Assembly (NCBI GenBank): GCA_003202005.1
Contig: QJJF01000013.1
Span: 34,662 to 98,661, forward strand
Reading direction: 5' to 3'
From: Williamsia faeni
GTDB lineage: Bacteria > Actinomycetota > Actinomycetes > Mycobacteriales > Mycobacteriaceae
DNA: 64,000 nt
The notes beneath the pieces are model-generated. The model had not been told where the DNA came from. It did no database searches and worked only from the letters and a program-made list of their open reading frames with translations. Below, one piece after another: positions 18,460 through 27,627 of the stretch; the stretch's first letter is position 1; each line of letters begins with the position of its first letter. The position numbers were made by a program, and so were the translations under genes.

Positions 18460-20085
18460 TCAGTGAACCGGGACAGAAACTCCTTCAGCACCGATTCCGG
18501 TTTCCGCGCGAACCATCATCTCGGCGAACTTCTCATCCGCGTCATAGCCTCGGCCGTGGCGCTTTTCACCGATCAGGGAGCCGAATACACACGCGGCCAC
18601 GCCCAGCGGAAGTGTGAAGATGATCGGTAACTGGATCTCCAGCGGTGCCGGTCCGTCGCCCATCCACAGAGCCGAAGTGAACATCAGGCTGACAACCGTC
18701 GAGATCAGGCCGGTGAGAACACCGGACACTGCCCCGACCGCGTTGAAGCGCTTCCAGTTCATACTCAGCACCAGGGCCGGCAGATGCGCACTGCCGGCCA
18801 CCATGAACGCCATCCCCATGAAATAGGTGATATTCGTTTCGTCGCCGATCATCAAGGTCAGGCAGATGGCGAGCACGCTGAAGGCGATCGCTCCGAATCG
18901 GGCGACGCGGGCCTGTGCGGCGTCGGCCCGCTCTGTGGCGGCCGGATCTTCGTCCACTTCTTCCACGGAGTCCGCGCGGCGCAAGGTGGGCCAGATATCT
19001 CGCGCGAACGTACCCGCAGCCGAGATGACCACACCTGCCACAACCGCGACGATGCTGGCGAAAGCAACCGCGGCAACCAAGGCCAATGCCATTGATCCGC
19101 CGAAAGTTCCGGCTCCACCACCCAATTCAGTGACCAGCGCCGGTGCTGTCAGGTTGCCACCGGGACCGACGATGTCGGCACCGTTCTCGCCGAGGACTGC
19201 CATGGCGCCGAATCCCATCAAGATGACGATGAGATAAAACATGCTGCACAGCGCGATCGTCCAGCCGAGTGATCGGCGGGCGGTGGCCGCCTCCGGCACG
19301 GTGAAGAACCGAATGAGGATGTGGGCCATACCGGCTGTGCCCAGCGCGAAGGTCAGTGCGTATGAGACGAGGTTGAGAGACGAATCACCGAACGACAGAC
19401 CCGGGGCCAGAACAGCTTCGCCCGCAGGTGCGCCGGTGGCCGCGGCTCCGAGTATTCCGGGCAGGCTGTACCCGAACTTCGTCAGAACACCCAGTGCGAC
19501 GATCATCGCCAACACGGCCAGGATCGATGACTTGATGACCTGGACCCAGGTGGTCGCGAGCATTCCACCAACGAACACGTAGACGCCCATCAAGCTGCCG
19601 GCCACGATCACCGACACCCAGAACGGGATCCCGGACACCGTTTCGAGGAGAACTCCTGCCGCCACTAACTGCGCCAGCAGCACGAACGCCCCCGTGGTGA
19701 TGGTGCTGAGCGCCACGGCCACCCGCACCCGCCGCGCACCAGTCCGGAAAACCAGCACATCTGCGAGTGTGTACTTGCCGAGATTCCGCATTCTTTCGGC
19801 GAGCAGGAACAGGATTGGCAGAAATGAGATCACGGATGCAAAGAGGATCACGGTGCCGTCGATCCCTTTGTAGAAGATCAGGCCGGTGGTTCCGAGGAAG
19901 CTGCCCGCCGATATGAACTCACCCGCGATGGCAAACCCGTTCTGCCAGCCGGTGATCGAGCGGCCGGCCGCAAAGAATCCGTCAGCACTCTGTGAACGCC
20001 GGGACACGGCGAAAGTGACCCACAGGGTCAATGAGATCACAGCCGCGCATACCGCGATCGCGAGGTAGTCGGTGTCGCCGGTCAT
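18460..20085 (-). CDS. Sodium:solute symporter (SSS family, ActP-like) for a carboxylate
   Basis: 541 residues with about 13 predicted membrane helices. Family marks: DGFFAAGRSITGWQNGFAIAGEFISAGSFLG in the first helices (split signature), YVFVGGMLATTWVQVIK, and a hydrophilic acidic loop around VEEVDEDPAATERAD. ActP/MctP-type transporters of this size import acetate, pyruvate or other monocarboxylates with Na+. It overlaps the DUF485 gene by 4 bp, the standard ActP-YjcH pairing. Probably the uptake system for the acid degraded by the neighbouring operons. Confidence 0.87.
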   Translation of the reverse strand: MTGDTDYLAIAVCAAVISLTLWVTFAVSRRSQSADGFFAAGRSITGWQNGFAIAGEFISAGSFLGTTGLIFYKGIDGTVILFASVISFLPILFLLAERMRNLGKYTLADVLVFRTGARRVRVAVALSTITTGAFVLLAQLVAAGVLLETVSGIPFWVSVIVAGSLMGVYVFVGGMLATTWVQVIKSSILAVLAMIVALGVLTKFGYSLPGILGAAATGAPAGEAVLAPGLSFGDSSLNLVSYALTFALGTAGMAHILIRFFTVPEAATARRSLGWTIALCSMFYLIVILMGFGAMAVLGENGADIVGPGGNLTAPALVTELGGGAGTFGGSMALALVAAVAFASIVAVVAGVVISAAGTFARDIWPTLRRADSVEEVDEDPAATERADAAQARVARFGAIAFSVLAICLTLMIGDETNITYFMGMAFMVAGSAHLPALVLSMNWKRFNAVGAVSGVLTGLISTVVSLMFTSALWMGDGPAPLEIQLPIIFTLPLGVAACVFGSLIGEKRHGRGYDADEKFAEMMVRAETGIGAEGVSVPVH

Positions 20086-20441
20086 GCAGTGCGCTCCTTG
20101 TTGTCGATACCCACCCGGCCGTTGGTGACAACGCGAATCGCGTCATCGGCAGCCGGTTGGAGATATGTTCGCGAGAGGCGGAAGTAGAAATAGACCAGCA
20201 CCCACGTGCCGGCAAACTGGGAGAAGACCACCCAGAACGACAGCGGGATGCTCAGGAACGAGTGTTCTCCCAGTTGTTGCGGGTAGCCGATGAAGGCAAC
20301 GAGAAAGAACGTGAACAACCCGGCCGTCAGCGAACAGAAGACGTTCGTGACGAGCCGCCGCCTGCGCCTCAGTTCGACGACCTCGGGCAATTCCGCCATC
20401 GCGCGCCACGACGCCTGTTCGGTCTCGAATACGGCGCTCAT
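20082..20441 (-). CDS. DUF485 small membrane protein, symporter partner
   Basis: 119 residues with two hydrophobic helices (VFCSLTAGLFTFFLVAFIGY and a second near VVFSQFAGTWVLVYFYF), the layout of YjcH/DUF485 proteins encoded with SSS symporters. ATG at 20441 lies in an ATGA overlap with the SnoaL-like gene, and its stop overlaps the symporter start the same way. Confidence 0.8.
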   Translation of the reverse strand: MSAVFETEQASWRAMAELPEVVELRRRRRLVTNVFCSLTAGLFTFFLVAFIGYPQQLGEHSFLSIPLSFWVVFSQFAGTWVLVYFYFRLSRTYLQPAADDAIRVVTNGRVGIDNKERTA

Positions 20442-20920
20442 GGGTGCACCGCCGCTCGGCGAGCCGAATCGAGGGCGAAGAGGTTCTCGTCCCAACCGCT
20501 TTCAAGCGGTCCGAAGAAGTGGAACCGCACCTGCTTCCGTAGATACCGCCACCGGCCGTCGAGGCGGACGGCCTGATCGGTGTAGCGGCCCGCCGCGATG
20601 GATGCACTGCCGCCGCTCACGCAGGGCTGCCACAGGAACGACCGGATGGTGGCGCAGTCTCCGTCTATGTCGATCTCGAGATTGGTGATGAAATGCCAGA
20701 ACGAGGTAAGACCACCTGCCTCGAGACCGGCGAAGAATGTCCGCATCGCCGTTTTGCCCTCGACACGGGATAGTCCGTCGAAGACACCGTCGTCGGTGAA
20801 CAGGTCCATCAGCGAGTCCCAGTCACCGTTGTCGAGATGGCGGCAGTATCGGGCATCGAGTTGCCGGATTGCCTCGATGTCCTCGAGGCGCTGGATTCGT
20901 TCTTCCAATGTGGTCATCAA
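20438..20920 (-). CDS. SnoaL-like / NTF2-fold protein
   Basis: 160 residues of the SnoaL_4/ring-hydroxylating dioxygenase beta-like NTF2 superfamily: IRQLDARYCRHLDNGDWDSLMDLFTDDGVFDG is the typical start (split here), followed by a His in FWHFITNLEIDIDGD. Members include dehydratases, isomerases and non-catalytic beta subunits. It leads the transporter operon and is divergent from the TetR gene, so it is likely induced by the same substrate. Specific activity unknown. Confidence 0.75.
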   Translation of the reverse strand: MMTTLEERIQRLEDIEAIRQLDARYCRHLDNGDWDSLMDLFTDDGVFDGLSRVEGKTAMRTFFAGLEAGGLTSFWHFITNLEIDIDGDCATIRSFLWQPCVSGGSASIAAGRYTDQAVRLDGRWRYLRKQVRFHFFGPLESGWDENLFALDSARRAAVHP

Positions 20921-20968
20921 TGGAGTACCTCCACAGGGTCGAAGTTCAGACGAACAGCTACACCAAAC

Positions 20969-20986
20969 TTGGTTAACGCTTGTTCA
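20969..20986. promoter_or_regulatory. Putative TetR operator, copy 1
   Basis: TTGGTTAACGCTTGTTCA, between the transporter operon and the TetR gene. It matches 14 of 18 bases with the site at 21720-21737 before the acyl-CoA dehydrogenase operon. A short inverted repeat ACCAA-AC-TTGGT overlaps its left edge. Confidence 0.5.
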
Positions 20987-21071
20987 TGTGATGTGGACCA
21001 TAGCGTTCCCAGGCGAGGGCGTCAAGACCGCACATCTTGCCTGTTCAGGCGGTACAACCTAATCTGCATCC

Positions 21072-21665
21072 ATGAACATGCGGCCAGCGAGCGACGCCCG
21101 GCAACGAATCCTGGACACTGCACTCGACGAGTTCTACACAGCAGGATTCCACGCGGCCACACTCCGGAACATCGCCAAACATGCAGGCTGCAGCGCCGCA
21201 AACGTCTACAACCATTTCCAGAACAAGGACGAACTCCTCGTGGAGATCCTGCGCTCGGCAAGCGACGAGCAGTTCACCGCAACTCGCAACGCGTTGAAAA
21301 AAGCCGGGCCCGCGCCCGCACAACAGTGGACCGCCGCAGTGGCCGCGCACTCGCTGTACACCGCCCGGAACCAACGGGCCTGCCTGGTGGCCAACACCGA
21401 ACTGCGCTATCTCGAAGACCTCGATCGCAAGCGGGTGGTGGGATCACGCGACGCCCAGGAACAGCTGTTCATCACCATTGCCGAACGCGGGTTGGCCAGT
21501 GGAGACTTCGAGGTCGAGCACGTACACCAGGCGGTCACCGCCGTCTTGACGATGTCTGCGGGCATCGCTCTATGGTTCCGCGAGTCGGGCTCACTGTCGG
21601 CACAGCAGGTCGCCGACACCTATGCCGGCTACGCACTCAACTTGATGGGCTATCGGCAGGCCTGA
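21072..21665 (+). CDS. TetR-family transcriptional regulator
   Basis: 197 residues with an N-terminal TetR helix-turn-helix (about 8-54; FYTAGFHAATLRNIAKHAG followed by ANVYNHFQNKDELL) and an all-alpha ligand domain (C-terminal MSAGIALWFRESGSLS). It resembles KstR2/FadR-like acyl-CoA-sensing repressors in Mycobacteriales by context only. It lies between the transporter operon and the acyl-CoA dehydrogenase operon, and matching operator candidates occur in both flanking intergenic regions. Confidence 0.85.
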   Translation: MNMRPASDARQRILDTALDEFYTAGFHAATLRNIAKHAGCSAANVYNHFQNKDELLVEILRSASDEQFTATRNALKKAGPAPAQQWTAAVAAHSLYTARNQRACLVANTELRYLEDLDRKRVVGSRDAQEQLFITIAERGLASGDFEVEHVHQAVTAVLTMSAGIALWFRESGSLSAQQVADTYAGYALNLMGYRQA

Positions 21666-21719
21666 TCACAGCGCACACGCCCGTCGAAGGATTGACGCTT
21701 CGGGCGGTCCATGCTCTAC

Positions 21720-21737
21720 TTGGTGAACGCACGTTAA
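21720..21737. promoter_or_regulatory. Putative TetR operator, copy 2
   Basis: TTGGTGAACGCACGTTAA, about 63 bp before the acyl-CoA dehydrogenase start; the partner site is at 20969-20986. The core AACGC-NN-GTT is shared. Confidence 0.5.
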
Positions 21738-21800
21738 TTATCTGGATCACATCTGTACCCTGAAAACGGACACAGCCGTCCCCTCGAATGAGGAGCGTTC

Positions 21801-22994
21801 ATGACTCATCGACCCTCGCAGCCCCGCACTGATTCGCCCCGGTACCTGACCGAGGAACGTCTGGCCATTCGCGATCTGGCCCGCGAGTTCGCCATGAAGG
21901 AAGTACTTCCGGTCGCGAACGAACTCGATCCGGTCCAGGGCGCCATCCCCGACGAGCTCAAGAAGTCGATGTCCGAGATCGGATTCTTCGGGATCATGAT
22001 CCCGGAGGAGTTCGGGGGTCTCGGCCTGGGAGTCTTCGAGTACTGCCTGGTCGCCGAAGAACTGTCCCGCGCCTGGATGAGCGTGTCCGGCCTGCTCGCC
22101 CGCGGCAACGGGATGGGGGGCGGTTTCACCGCGGAACAGGAAGCAGATCTACTCCCCCGCGTCGCACGAGGCGAATACCTCGGGTCGTACGCGCTCTCCG
22201 AGGCAGAGGCCGGCTCCGACGTCGCGAACATCTCCTGCCGCGCCACCCGCGACGGCGACGACTGGGTCGTCAACGGCACCAAGATGTGGTGCACCTACGC
22301 CTACGAAGCCGACTACATGGTCCTGTTCGCCCGGACAAATCCGCACAAGGACCCGGACAAACCCCATCGCGGTATCAGCACATTCCTGATCGACAAGGAA
22401 CGAAACAGTTTTCCAGAGGGCATATCCGGCACCAAGATTCGCAAGATCGGGTACTTCGGCTGGAACACCTGGGAAGTCGCCTTCGACAACTTCCGGATTC
22501 CGCACGACCGCATGCTCGGAGAAGAGAACAAGGGCTTCTACCTCGCGGTGTCCGGACTCGAGGTGGGCCGGGCCCACACCGCCGCGCGGGCGATCGGACT
22601 GGCCCGCGCCGCACTCGAGGATTCCATCGCCTACGTTCACACCCGCCGCCAGTTCGGGCACCCGATCGGCGACTTCCAGTACCTGCGGTTCAAAATCGCC
22701 AAGATGGCCGCCGACATCGAGGCCGCACGGCAATTGATGTACTCGGTCGCCACCGATATCGACACCGGCCGGCGCTGCTCGCTGGAGGCGTCGATGTGCA
22801 AACTCGTCGCCGCCGAAATGGCGGAAAGAGTTACCAGCGAGGCCGTCCAGATTCACGGTGGCGCCGGGTACACCACCGACTTTCAGGTCGAGCGGCACTG
22901 GCGAGATGCTCGGCTCACCAAGATCTTCGAGGGCACCAGCGAGATTCAGATGCGCATCATCTCCGATGAAATCCTCGGCCGGGTGGAGTCGTGA
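21801..22994 (+). CDS. Acyl-CoA dehydrogenase (FadE)
   Basis: 397 residues, full length for the family. Motifs: YALSEAEAGSDVANI, GTKMWCTYAYEADYMVLFART (split), a catalytic-Glu region near the C terminus (KIFEGTSEIQMRII) and QIHGGAGYTTDFQVERHWRD, a near-consensus signature 2. GAGGAG precedes the ATG. First gene of a five-gene operon with successive overlaps: FadE, hotdog-SCP2 fusion, hydrolase, ligase, thiolase. Confidence 0.9.
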   Translation: MTHRPSQPRTDSPRYLTEERLAIRDLAREFAMKEVLPVANELDPVQGAIPDELKKSMSEIGFFGIMIPEEFGGLGLGVFEYCLVAEELSRAWMSVSGLLARGNGMGGGFTAEQEADLLPRVARGEYLGSYALSEAEAGSDVANISCRATRDGDDWVVNGTKMWCTYAYEADYMVLFARTNPHKDPDKPHRGISTFLIDKERNSFPEGISGTKIRKIGYFGWNTWEVAFDNFRIPHDRMLGEENKGFYLAVSGLEVGRAHTAARAIGLARAALEDSIAYVHTRRQFGHPIGDFQYLRFKIAKMAADIEAARQLMYSVATDIDTGRRCSLEASMCKLVAAEMAERVTSEAVQIHGGAGYTTDFQVERHWRDARLTKIFEGTSEIQMRIISDEILGRVES

Positions 22995-23740
22995 TGACCG
23001 CCGCCTCGAGCCCCGGCATCCTCGCTGTGGGCGATCAGCTCGTCTCCGAGGCCCGTGTGGTCGGGGAGATCTTGGCGCAGGGCGGAGTCACCCTTCCCGC
23101 CGGTCTGTCGAGCACCGGTCGTGTCGTGGCCGAACTGTTGTCGCCGCCGCCACCGACCTGCGCGTTGACCACAATGAACTGGGCCACAAGTCATCTGGTC
23201 ACGACATCGGACACGGTGCACGCCGACGTCCTCATCACGGCCATCACCGCCAACGGTATCGAACGGTCCGTGCATCTGGTCGACGGCTCCGGGCGGGTTC
23301 GCGAGCAAGGCACCCAGGTGTGGAAGCCGACCACCGCGGACATCGCCCCGGTATCGGAGGCAGTCGACTTCTGCACCGTCGACTGGGGTCAGATGCTCGC
23401 CCGCAGACTCGGCTCCGACAGCGCTTTCACATCGTCGTTGTCCACCTGGGACGGAACCATCGGATTGCGTTGCGGCGAGCGCGAACTCCATATACGCATC
23501 TACCGCGGACGCATCATCGACGTGACCCGGCGGGTGCCCCACGGCGCCACGTTCACATTCGTGGCATCACCGCGTCTGTGGACCGAACTCGCCTTCGACA
23601 CCGACGACAACTTCATGCGGCGTGCCATCTCCGGCGAATTCTCCTCCACCGGTGACGGATACGAGTACCTCCGGCTGACGAAGCCACTCAACATCCTGAT
23701 GGGTCACGTACGCCACATCGCCCGGGAGGCGCGATCATGA
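22991..23740 (+). CDS. MaoC/hotdog-like domain fused to an SCP2-like domain
   Basis: 249 residues. The N-terminal ~110 residues look like a MaoC-type hotdog (GDQLVSEARVV start; DTVHADVLITAITANG and VRLVDGSGRVREQGTQ-like strands), the fold of enoyl-CoA hydratase 2. The C-terminal ~100 residues (DGTIGLRCGERELHIRIYRG, then LWTELAF and FMRRAISGEFSSTGD) resemble an SCP2 lipid-binding domain. Assigned by eye, so moderate certainty; a double-hotdog thioesterase is the alternative. The GTG start overlaps the previous stop; an ATG follows directly. Confidence 0.55.
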   Translation: MMTAASSPGILAVGDQLVSEARVVGEILAQGGVTLPAGLSSTGRVVAELLSPPPPTCALTTMNWATSHLVTTSDTVHADVLITAITANGIERSVHLVDGSGRVREQGTQVWKPTTADIAPVSEAVDFCTVDWGQMLARRLGSDSAFTSSLSTWDGTIGLRCGERELHIRIYRGRIIDVTRRVPHGATFTFVASPRLWTELAFDTDDNFMRRAISGEFSSTGDGYEYLRLTKPLNILMGHVRHIAREARS

Positions 23741-24603
23741 TCGAAGCCCGTTACCTCGACATCGACAGCGCACTCGGATTCGTCGAAATACATACGCCCG
23801 AAGGAACATTACCCGGGGACAAGCTCCCGACGCTGCTCTGCCTGCACACCGCCGGTCAGAGTGGCGTGCAATGGCGACGAGTGTGCGGCGGTCTCACCGC
23901 GCGCGGCTACCGGGTCGTGGTACCCGACCTTCCAGGGCACGGACGATCCGAACCCGCGATGCCTGGACCGGTGACCGATCTGGTCGCCTACGGAGATTGG
24001 CTAGGGAAACTCCTGGACATCCTCGATATCGAGAAACCTTACGTACTAGGGTGTTCCATCGGAGGCAAACTGACCCTGGAGATGGCCACCCGTCCCGATC
24101 GCCCGCTCTCGGGTGCGATCGCCATGGCGGCCGAAGCAGGCCCGGGCCGGGTCGGCCTCTCCGGTCTTCGCCGCGAACTCGAGGACGTCGCCGGGCCGTC
24201 CCGCGCAGAACGTACGTACCTCGGAACACTTGCCTCGGTGGGACGCGCCATGGACCCGGCCGCGGCGCATCTCGCCGGACTGATGCACAAGCGGGAAGAT
24301 CCCGAGATCTCCTCCTCCGACCTCCTCGGCTGGGGCGGGCACGATGTCCGCGACCGCCTGACCGATCTCACCTGCCCGATTCATCTGGTCGCCGGAACCG
24401 ACGATCCCTGGATCGATGCCGATGCGGTCGGCGAGGCCGCTGATCAGATCAACGCGTCCACCCCCGGCCGGGCCCGCTTCAGCAGACTCGAAGCGGTCGG
24501 CCACTACCCCATGGAGGAGATCGACGATTTTGCCGGCGTTGCCGCCCGGTGGCTCGCCGACCTTCGCCGGCCGGTACAGGAGCACGCGGCGGTGACACGA
24601 TGA
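23737..24603 (+). CDS. Alpha/beta hydrolase
   Basis: 288 residues: LLCLHTAGQSGVQWRRV (oxyanion region), VVVPDLPGHGRSEP, nucleophile elbow GCSIGG with Ser, an Asp in AGTDDPWIDADAV and a final VGHYPMEE with His. The canonical Ser-His-Asp triad is intact, unlike the hydrolase in the hydroxyquinol operon. It could hydrolyse a ring-cleavage diketone (MhpC/HsaD-like) or a CoA/ester bond. Overlaps both neighbours by 4 bp (ATGA). Confidence 0.83.
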   Translation: MIEARYLDIDSALGFVEIHTPEGTLPGDKLPTLLCLHTAGQSGVQWRRVCGGLTARGYRVVVPDLPGHGRSEPAMPGPVTDLVAYGDWLGKLLDILDIEKPYVLGCSIGGKLTLEMATRPDRPLSGAIAMAAEAGPGRVGLSGLRRELEDVAGPSRAERTYLGTLASVGRAMDPAAAHLAGLMHKREDPEISSSDLLGWGGHDVRDRLTDLTCPIHLVAGTDDPWIDADAVGEAADQINASTPGRARFSRLEAVGHYPMEEIDDFAGVAARWLADLRRPVQEHAAVTR

Positions 24604-26303
24604 TCACCACGCATGCCGCGTCGCTACAGCACCTGCTGGCAGAGCTGATCGAGCTCGACCCCGATGCGACCCTGACGTATGACGTCGTCGACGGGGCACC
24701 GGTGTCGTGCAGCCGGGCAGAGTTCGGCACCAGGGTCGAGTGCCTGAGCCACGAACTGACCGAGGTCGGGTTGCGGCCAGGTCAGTGTGTGGCTGTGCTG
24801 CTACCGAATTGGTCCGACGCCTTGGTGTGGCAGTTCGCGGCGGCATCGATCGGCGCCCACGTGATCGGTGTCAATACCCGGTACAACACGGCCGAGGTCG
24901 CGCACATTCTCACCAGCGCCCGACCGGCGGTGGTCGCCGTCGCCCTGAACTTTCACGGCCTCGACCTCTTCGGCACACTGTCCACCGCTGTCACCGCCAC
25001 ACCGTCGGTGCCGCCTCCGGTGGTGGCAGTGGTCGCCGGCCCCGATGGAAACGCCGCGCACCACGCAGATCTGGACCTCGGCAGTGGCTATTGGTTCAGC
25101 GGCAGCTCGGAGATCACCGGTGTACGGGTACCCGACACCCCGGATACAACTGCTCTGACCCCGTCCGGCGAGTCTGTCGACAACATGCGGCTGGCGGTCG
25201 CATTCACCACGTCGGGGTCCACTGGAACGCCAAAGCTCGCTGCGCACAGCGAAAGTGGTGTGGTCCGGCATGCGCGGGCTGACGCGGCCATCATGGGCGT
25301 GGTCGCGGGTGACGTGGCATTGTGCGTGCTGCCGGTGTCCGGGGTCTTCGGCTACAGCCTCGCGATGGCCGTGCTGGCCGGTGGTGGGGCACTGCTGATG
25401 GAACCGGTCTTCAACGCCGACGACACCCTGCGACGGATGACACAACTACAGGTCACGCATTGTGCCGGCGGAGATGATCTCTTCGGCCGCCTCTACGACA
25501 CTTGGCATTCCGGCGAGGGCCACCACCTGTCGGCATTGCGATGGATCGGTATCGCCGACTTCTTGGGCCGCTCCGGTCAGATAGCCGGCTGGCTGCGTGA
25601 CGAGTTCGGCACCAAGACCACCGGTGTCTTCGGCTCCTCGGAAGTGTTTGCCCTCGCACTGCTCTGGCGCGAGACCGATCCCGAGGACGTCCGCTGGAAT
25701 GGCGGCGGTCGACCGGTCGACTCCGCTATGTCCGTCCGGATCGCAGACCCGGTCACCGAATCTGTTGTGCCCGACGGTGAGCAGGGTGAGATACAGTTCC
25801 GAGGCCCCAACGTCGTCGACGCGTATCTCGGGAATCCGGACGCGTCGGCAAACGCCTTCACCCGTGATGGCTGGTTCCGCAGCGGAGACCTCGGCGTCGC
25901 CACCGGCGATGGTGGTTACACCTACGTGTGCCGGATGGGAGATGCGCTGCGCCTGCGCGGCTTCCTCGTCGACCCCGCCGAAATCGAACACCGGCTCGCA
26001 CAGCATCCGGACGTGCACACCGCCAAGGTCGTCGGCATCACCGATGCCGCCGGATACACCCAGGCCATCGGCTTCGTTGTGCCCGCCGAGACCGACTCCG
26101 ACGATGCCGCGACCGTCGGATCCGCGGAGCTCCGCACGTGGTGCGCACAAACACTTGCCGCATTCAAGGTTCCCTCCGCCATCCACATCATCAAGGCCAT
26201 GCCCACCACTATCGGTGGCAACGGCACCAAGATCCGGGCCGTGGTGCTGCGCGATTACGCGCAGCAATGGTCCGACCGGGAAAGAGACTTCCGCCATGAC
26301 TGA
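24600..26303 (+). CDS. AMP-forming acyl-CoA synthetase
   Basis: 567 residues. P-loop FTTSGSTGTPKLAAHS, GVFGSSEVFAL at the A5 position, DGWFRSGDLG (A7), RLRGFLVDPAEIE hinge and a C-terminal TIGGNGTKIR with the catalytic Lys. Divergent from the other two ligases of the window, suggesting a different carboxylate. ATG at 24600 overlaps the hydrolase stop (ATGA). Confidence 0.85.
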   Translation: MITTHAASLQHLLAELIELDPDATLTYDVVDGAPVSCSRAEFGTRVECLSHELTEVGLRPGQCVAVLLPNWSDALVWQFAAASIGAHVIGVNTRYNTAEVAHILTSARPAVVAVALNFHGLDLFGTLSTAVTATPSVPPPVVAVVAGPDGNAAHHADLDLGSGYWFSGSSEITGVRVPDTPDTTALTPSGESVDNMRLAVAFTTSGSTGTPKLAAHSESGVVRHARADAAIMGVVAGDVALCVLPVSGVFGYSLAMAVLAGGGALLMEPVFNADDTLRRMTQLQVTHCAGGDDLFGRLYDTWHSGEGHHLSALRWIGIADFLGRSGQIAGWLRDEFGTKTTGVFGSSEVFALALLWRETDPEDVRWNGGGRPVDSAMSVRIADPVTESVVPDGEQGEIQFRGPNVVDAYLGNPDASANAFTRDGWFRSGDLGVATGDGGYTYVCRMGDALRLRGFLVDPAEIEHRLAQHPDVHTAKVVGITDAAGYTQAIGFVVPAETDSDDAATVGSAELRTWCAQTLAAFKVPSAIHIIKAMPTTIGGNGTKIRAVVLRDYAQQWSDRERDFRHD

Positions 26304-27537
26304 TTCCGTGACCGCCCCGTCCGCCACCGACGTTGTCATCTGTTCGCCCCTGCGAACACCGGTCGGACGCTACGGGGGTGATTTCGTCGACGTGCCCGCC
26401 ACCGACCTTGCCGCACTGGTGATCTCAGAACTGATCAGCCGAACGGGCATCGATCCTGCGTCCGTCGACGACGTGATCTTCGGTCAGTGCTATCCGAACG
26501 GGGAGGCACCCGCCATCGGGCGGGTTGCCGCACTCGATGCCGGACTTCCGGTGACGGTGCCCGGACTGCAACTCGACAGGCGCTGCGGTTCGGGCCTGCA
26601 GGCAGTGCTCGACGCCGCGATGCGGGTACAGACCGGAGTGGCCGATCTCGTGATCGCGGGTGGCGTCGAATCGATGAGCCGATCGGAGTACTACACCGAA
26701 TCCATGCGGTGGGGCGCTCGCGGCGCTCCTGCGGCACTGCACGATCGGCTCGCACGGGGCCGCGTGACCGCCGGAGGAAAGAACTATCCGGTTCCCGGCG
26801 GCATGCTGGAAACCGCCGAGAATCTCCGTCGCACATACAACATCGGGCGTGAAGAACAAGACCAGCTGGCGGCGACGTCGCATCGACGTGCGATGGCAGC
26901 CATCAACTCAGGCCTGTTCGATTCCGAGATCGTGCCGGTCACCGTTCCGGGCCGCAAAGGCACCACGCGCGTCGTCGACCGCGATGAGCATCCGCGACCC
27001 GAGACGTCCGTGGAATCCCTCTCACGTCTGCGTCCGATCCTGGTGGCCCAGGACCCGGAGTCGACGGTCACCGCAGGCAACGCCAGCGGCCAAAATGACG
27101 GAGCAGCAGCGACTCTGGTGACCACCCGCGCGAACGCGGAAACGCTCGGTGTGCGCCCACTGGCCCGCCTGGTGTCCTGGGCGACCGCCGGCGTCCACCC
27201 CGCCGAGATGGGTATCGGACCGGTTCCGTCGACCGCGAAGGCGCTGGACCGGGCCGGACTGACCCTCGGCGAGATCGATCTCATCGAACTCAACGAAGCG
27301 TTTGCCGCCCAAGCGCTGGCCGTCACCCGCGAATGGAAGTTCGGGCCGGCCGATTTCGAACGGACCAACGTCAACGGTTCCGGCATCTCCCTCGGTCATC
27401 CCGTGGGTGCCACCGGTGTCCGGATCCTCGCCACCATGTTGCACGAACTCGATCGGCGTCAGGCCCGCTACTGCCTGGAAACGATGTGCATCGGCGGAGG
27501 CCAGGGCTTGACCGCGATCTTCGAGCGCGCCACCTGA
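26296..27537 (+). CDS. Thiolase (acetyl-CoA acetyltransferase family)
   Basis: 413 residues. Nucleophilic Cys in LDRRCGSGLQAV, a QNDGAAA motif, IELNEAFAAQAL, GSGISLGHPVGATG and CIGGGQG with the second catalytic Cys: all thiolase catalytic elements intact. Slightly longer than the thiolase at the left of the island and closer to FadA/AcaT. Last gene of the operon, overlapping the ligase gene by 8 bp, and followed by a large hairpin. Confidence 0.9.
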   Translation: MTDSVTAPSATDVVICSPLRTPVGRYGGDFVDVPATDLAALVISELISRTGIDPASVDDVIFGQCYPNGEAPAIGRVAALDAGLPVTVPGLQLDRRCGSGLQAVLDAAMRVQTGVADLVIAGGVESMSRSEYYTESMRWGARGAPAALHDRLARGRVTAGGKNYPVPGGMLETAENLRRTYNIGREEQDQLAATSHRRAMAAINSGLFDSEIVPVTVPGRKGTTRVVDRDEHPRPETSVESLSRLRPILVAQDPESTVTAGNASGQNDGAAATLVTTRANAETLGVRPLARLVSWATAGVHPAEMGIGPVPSTAKALDRAGLTLGEIDLIELNEAFAAQALAVTREWKFGPADFERTNVNGSGISLGHPVGATGVRILATMLHELDRRQARYCLETMCIGGGQGLTAIFERAT

Positions 27538-27548
27538 TCCGCCCCAAA

Positions 27549-27610
27549 AACCACACGCTCCAGTCATTTCCAGGTGTTGCAGCACCTGGAGGTGACTGGA
27601 GCGTGTGGTT
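27549..27610. terminator. Two-tier hairpin between convergent genes
   Basis: Outer arms of 18 bp (27549-27566 with 27593-27610) are perfect; a 2-nt internal loop on each side leads to an inner 8-bp stem TCCAGGTG/CACCTGGA with loop TTGCAG. It separates the thiolase from the CoA-transferase gene. No T-tract. Confidence 0.75.
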
Positions 27611-27627
27611 ATGACTGTTGGGGCGAT

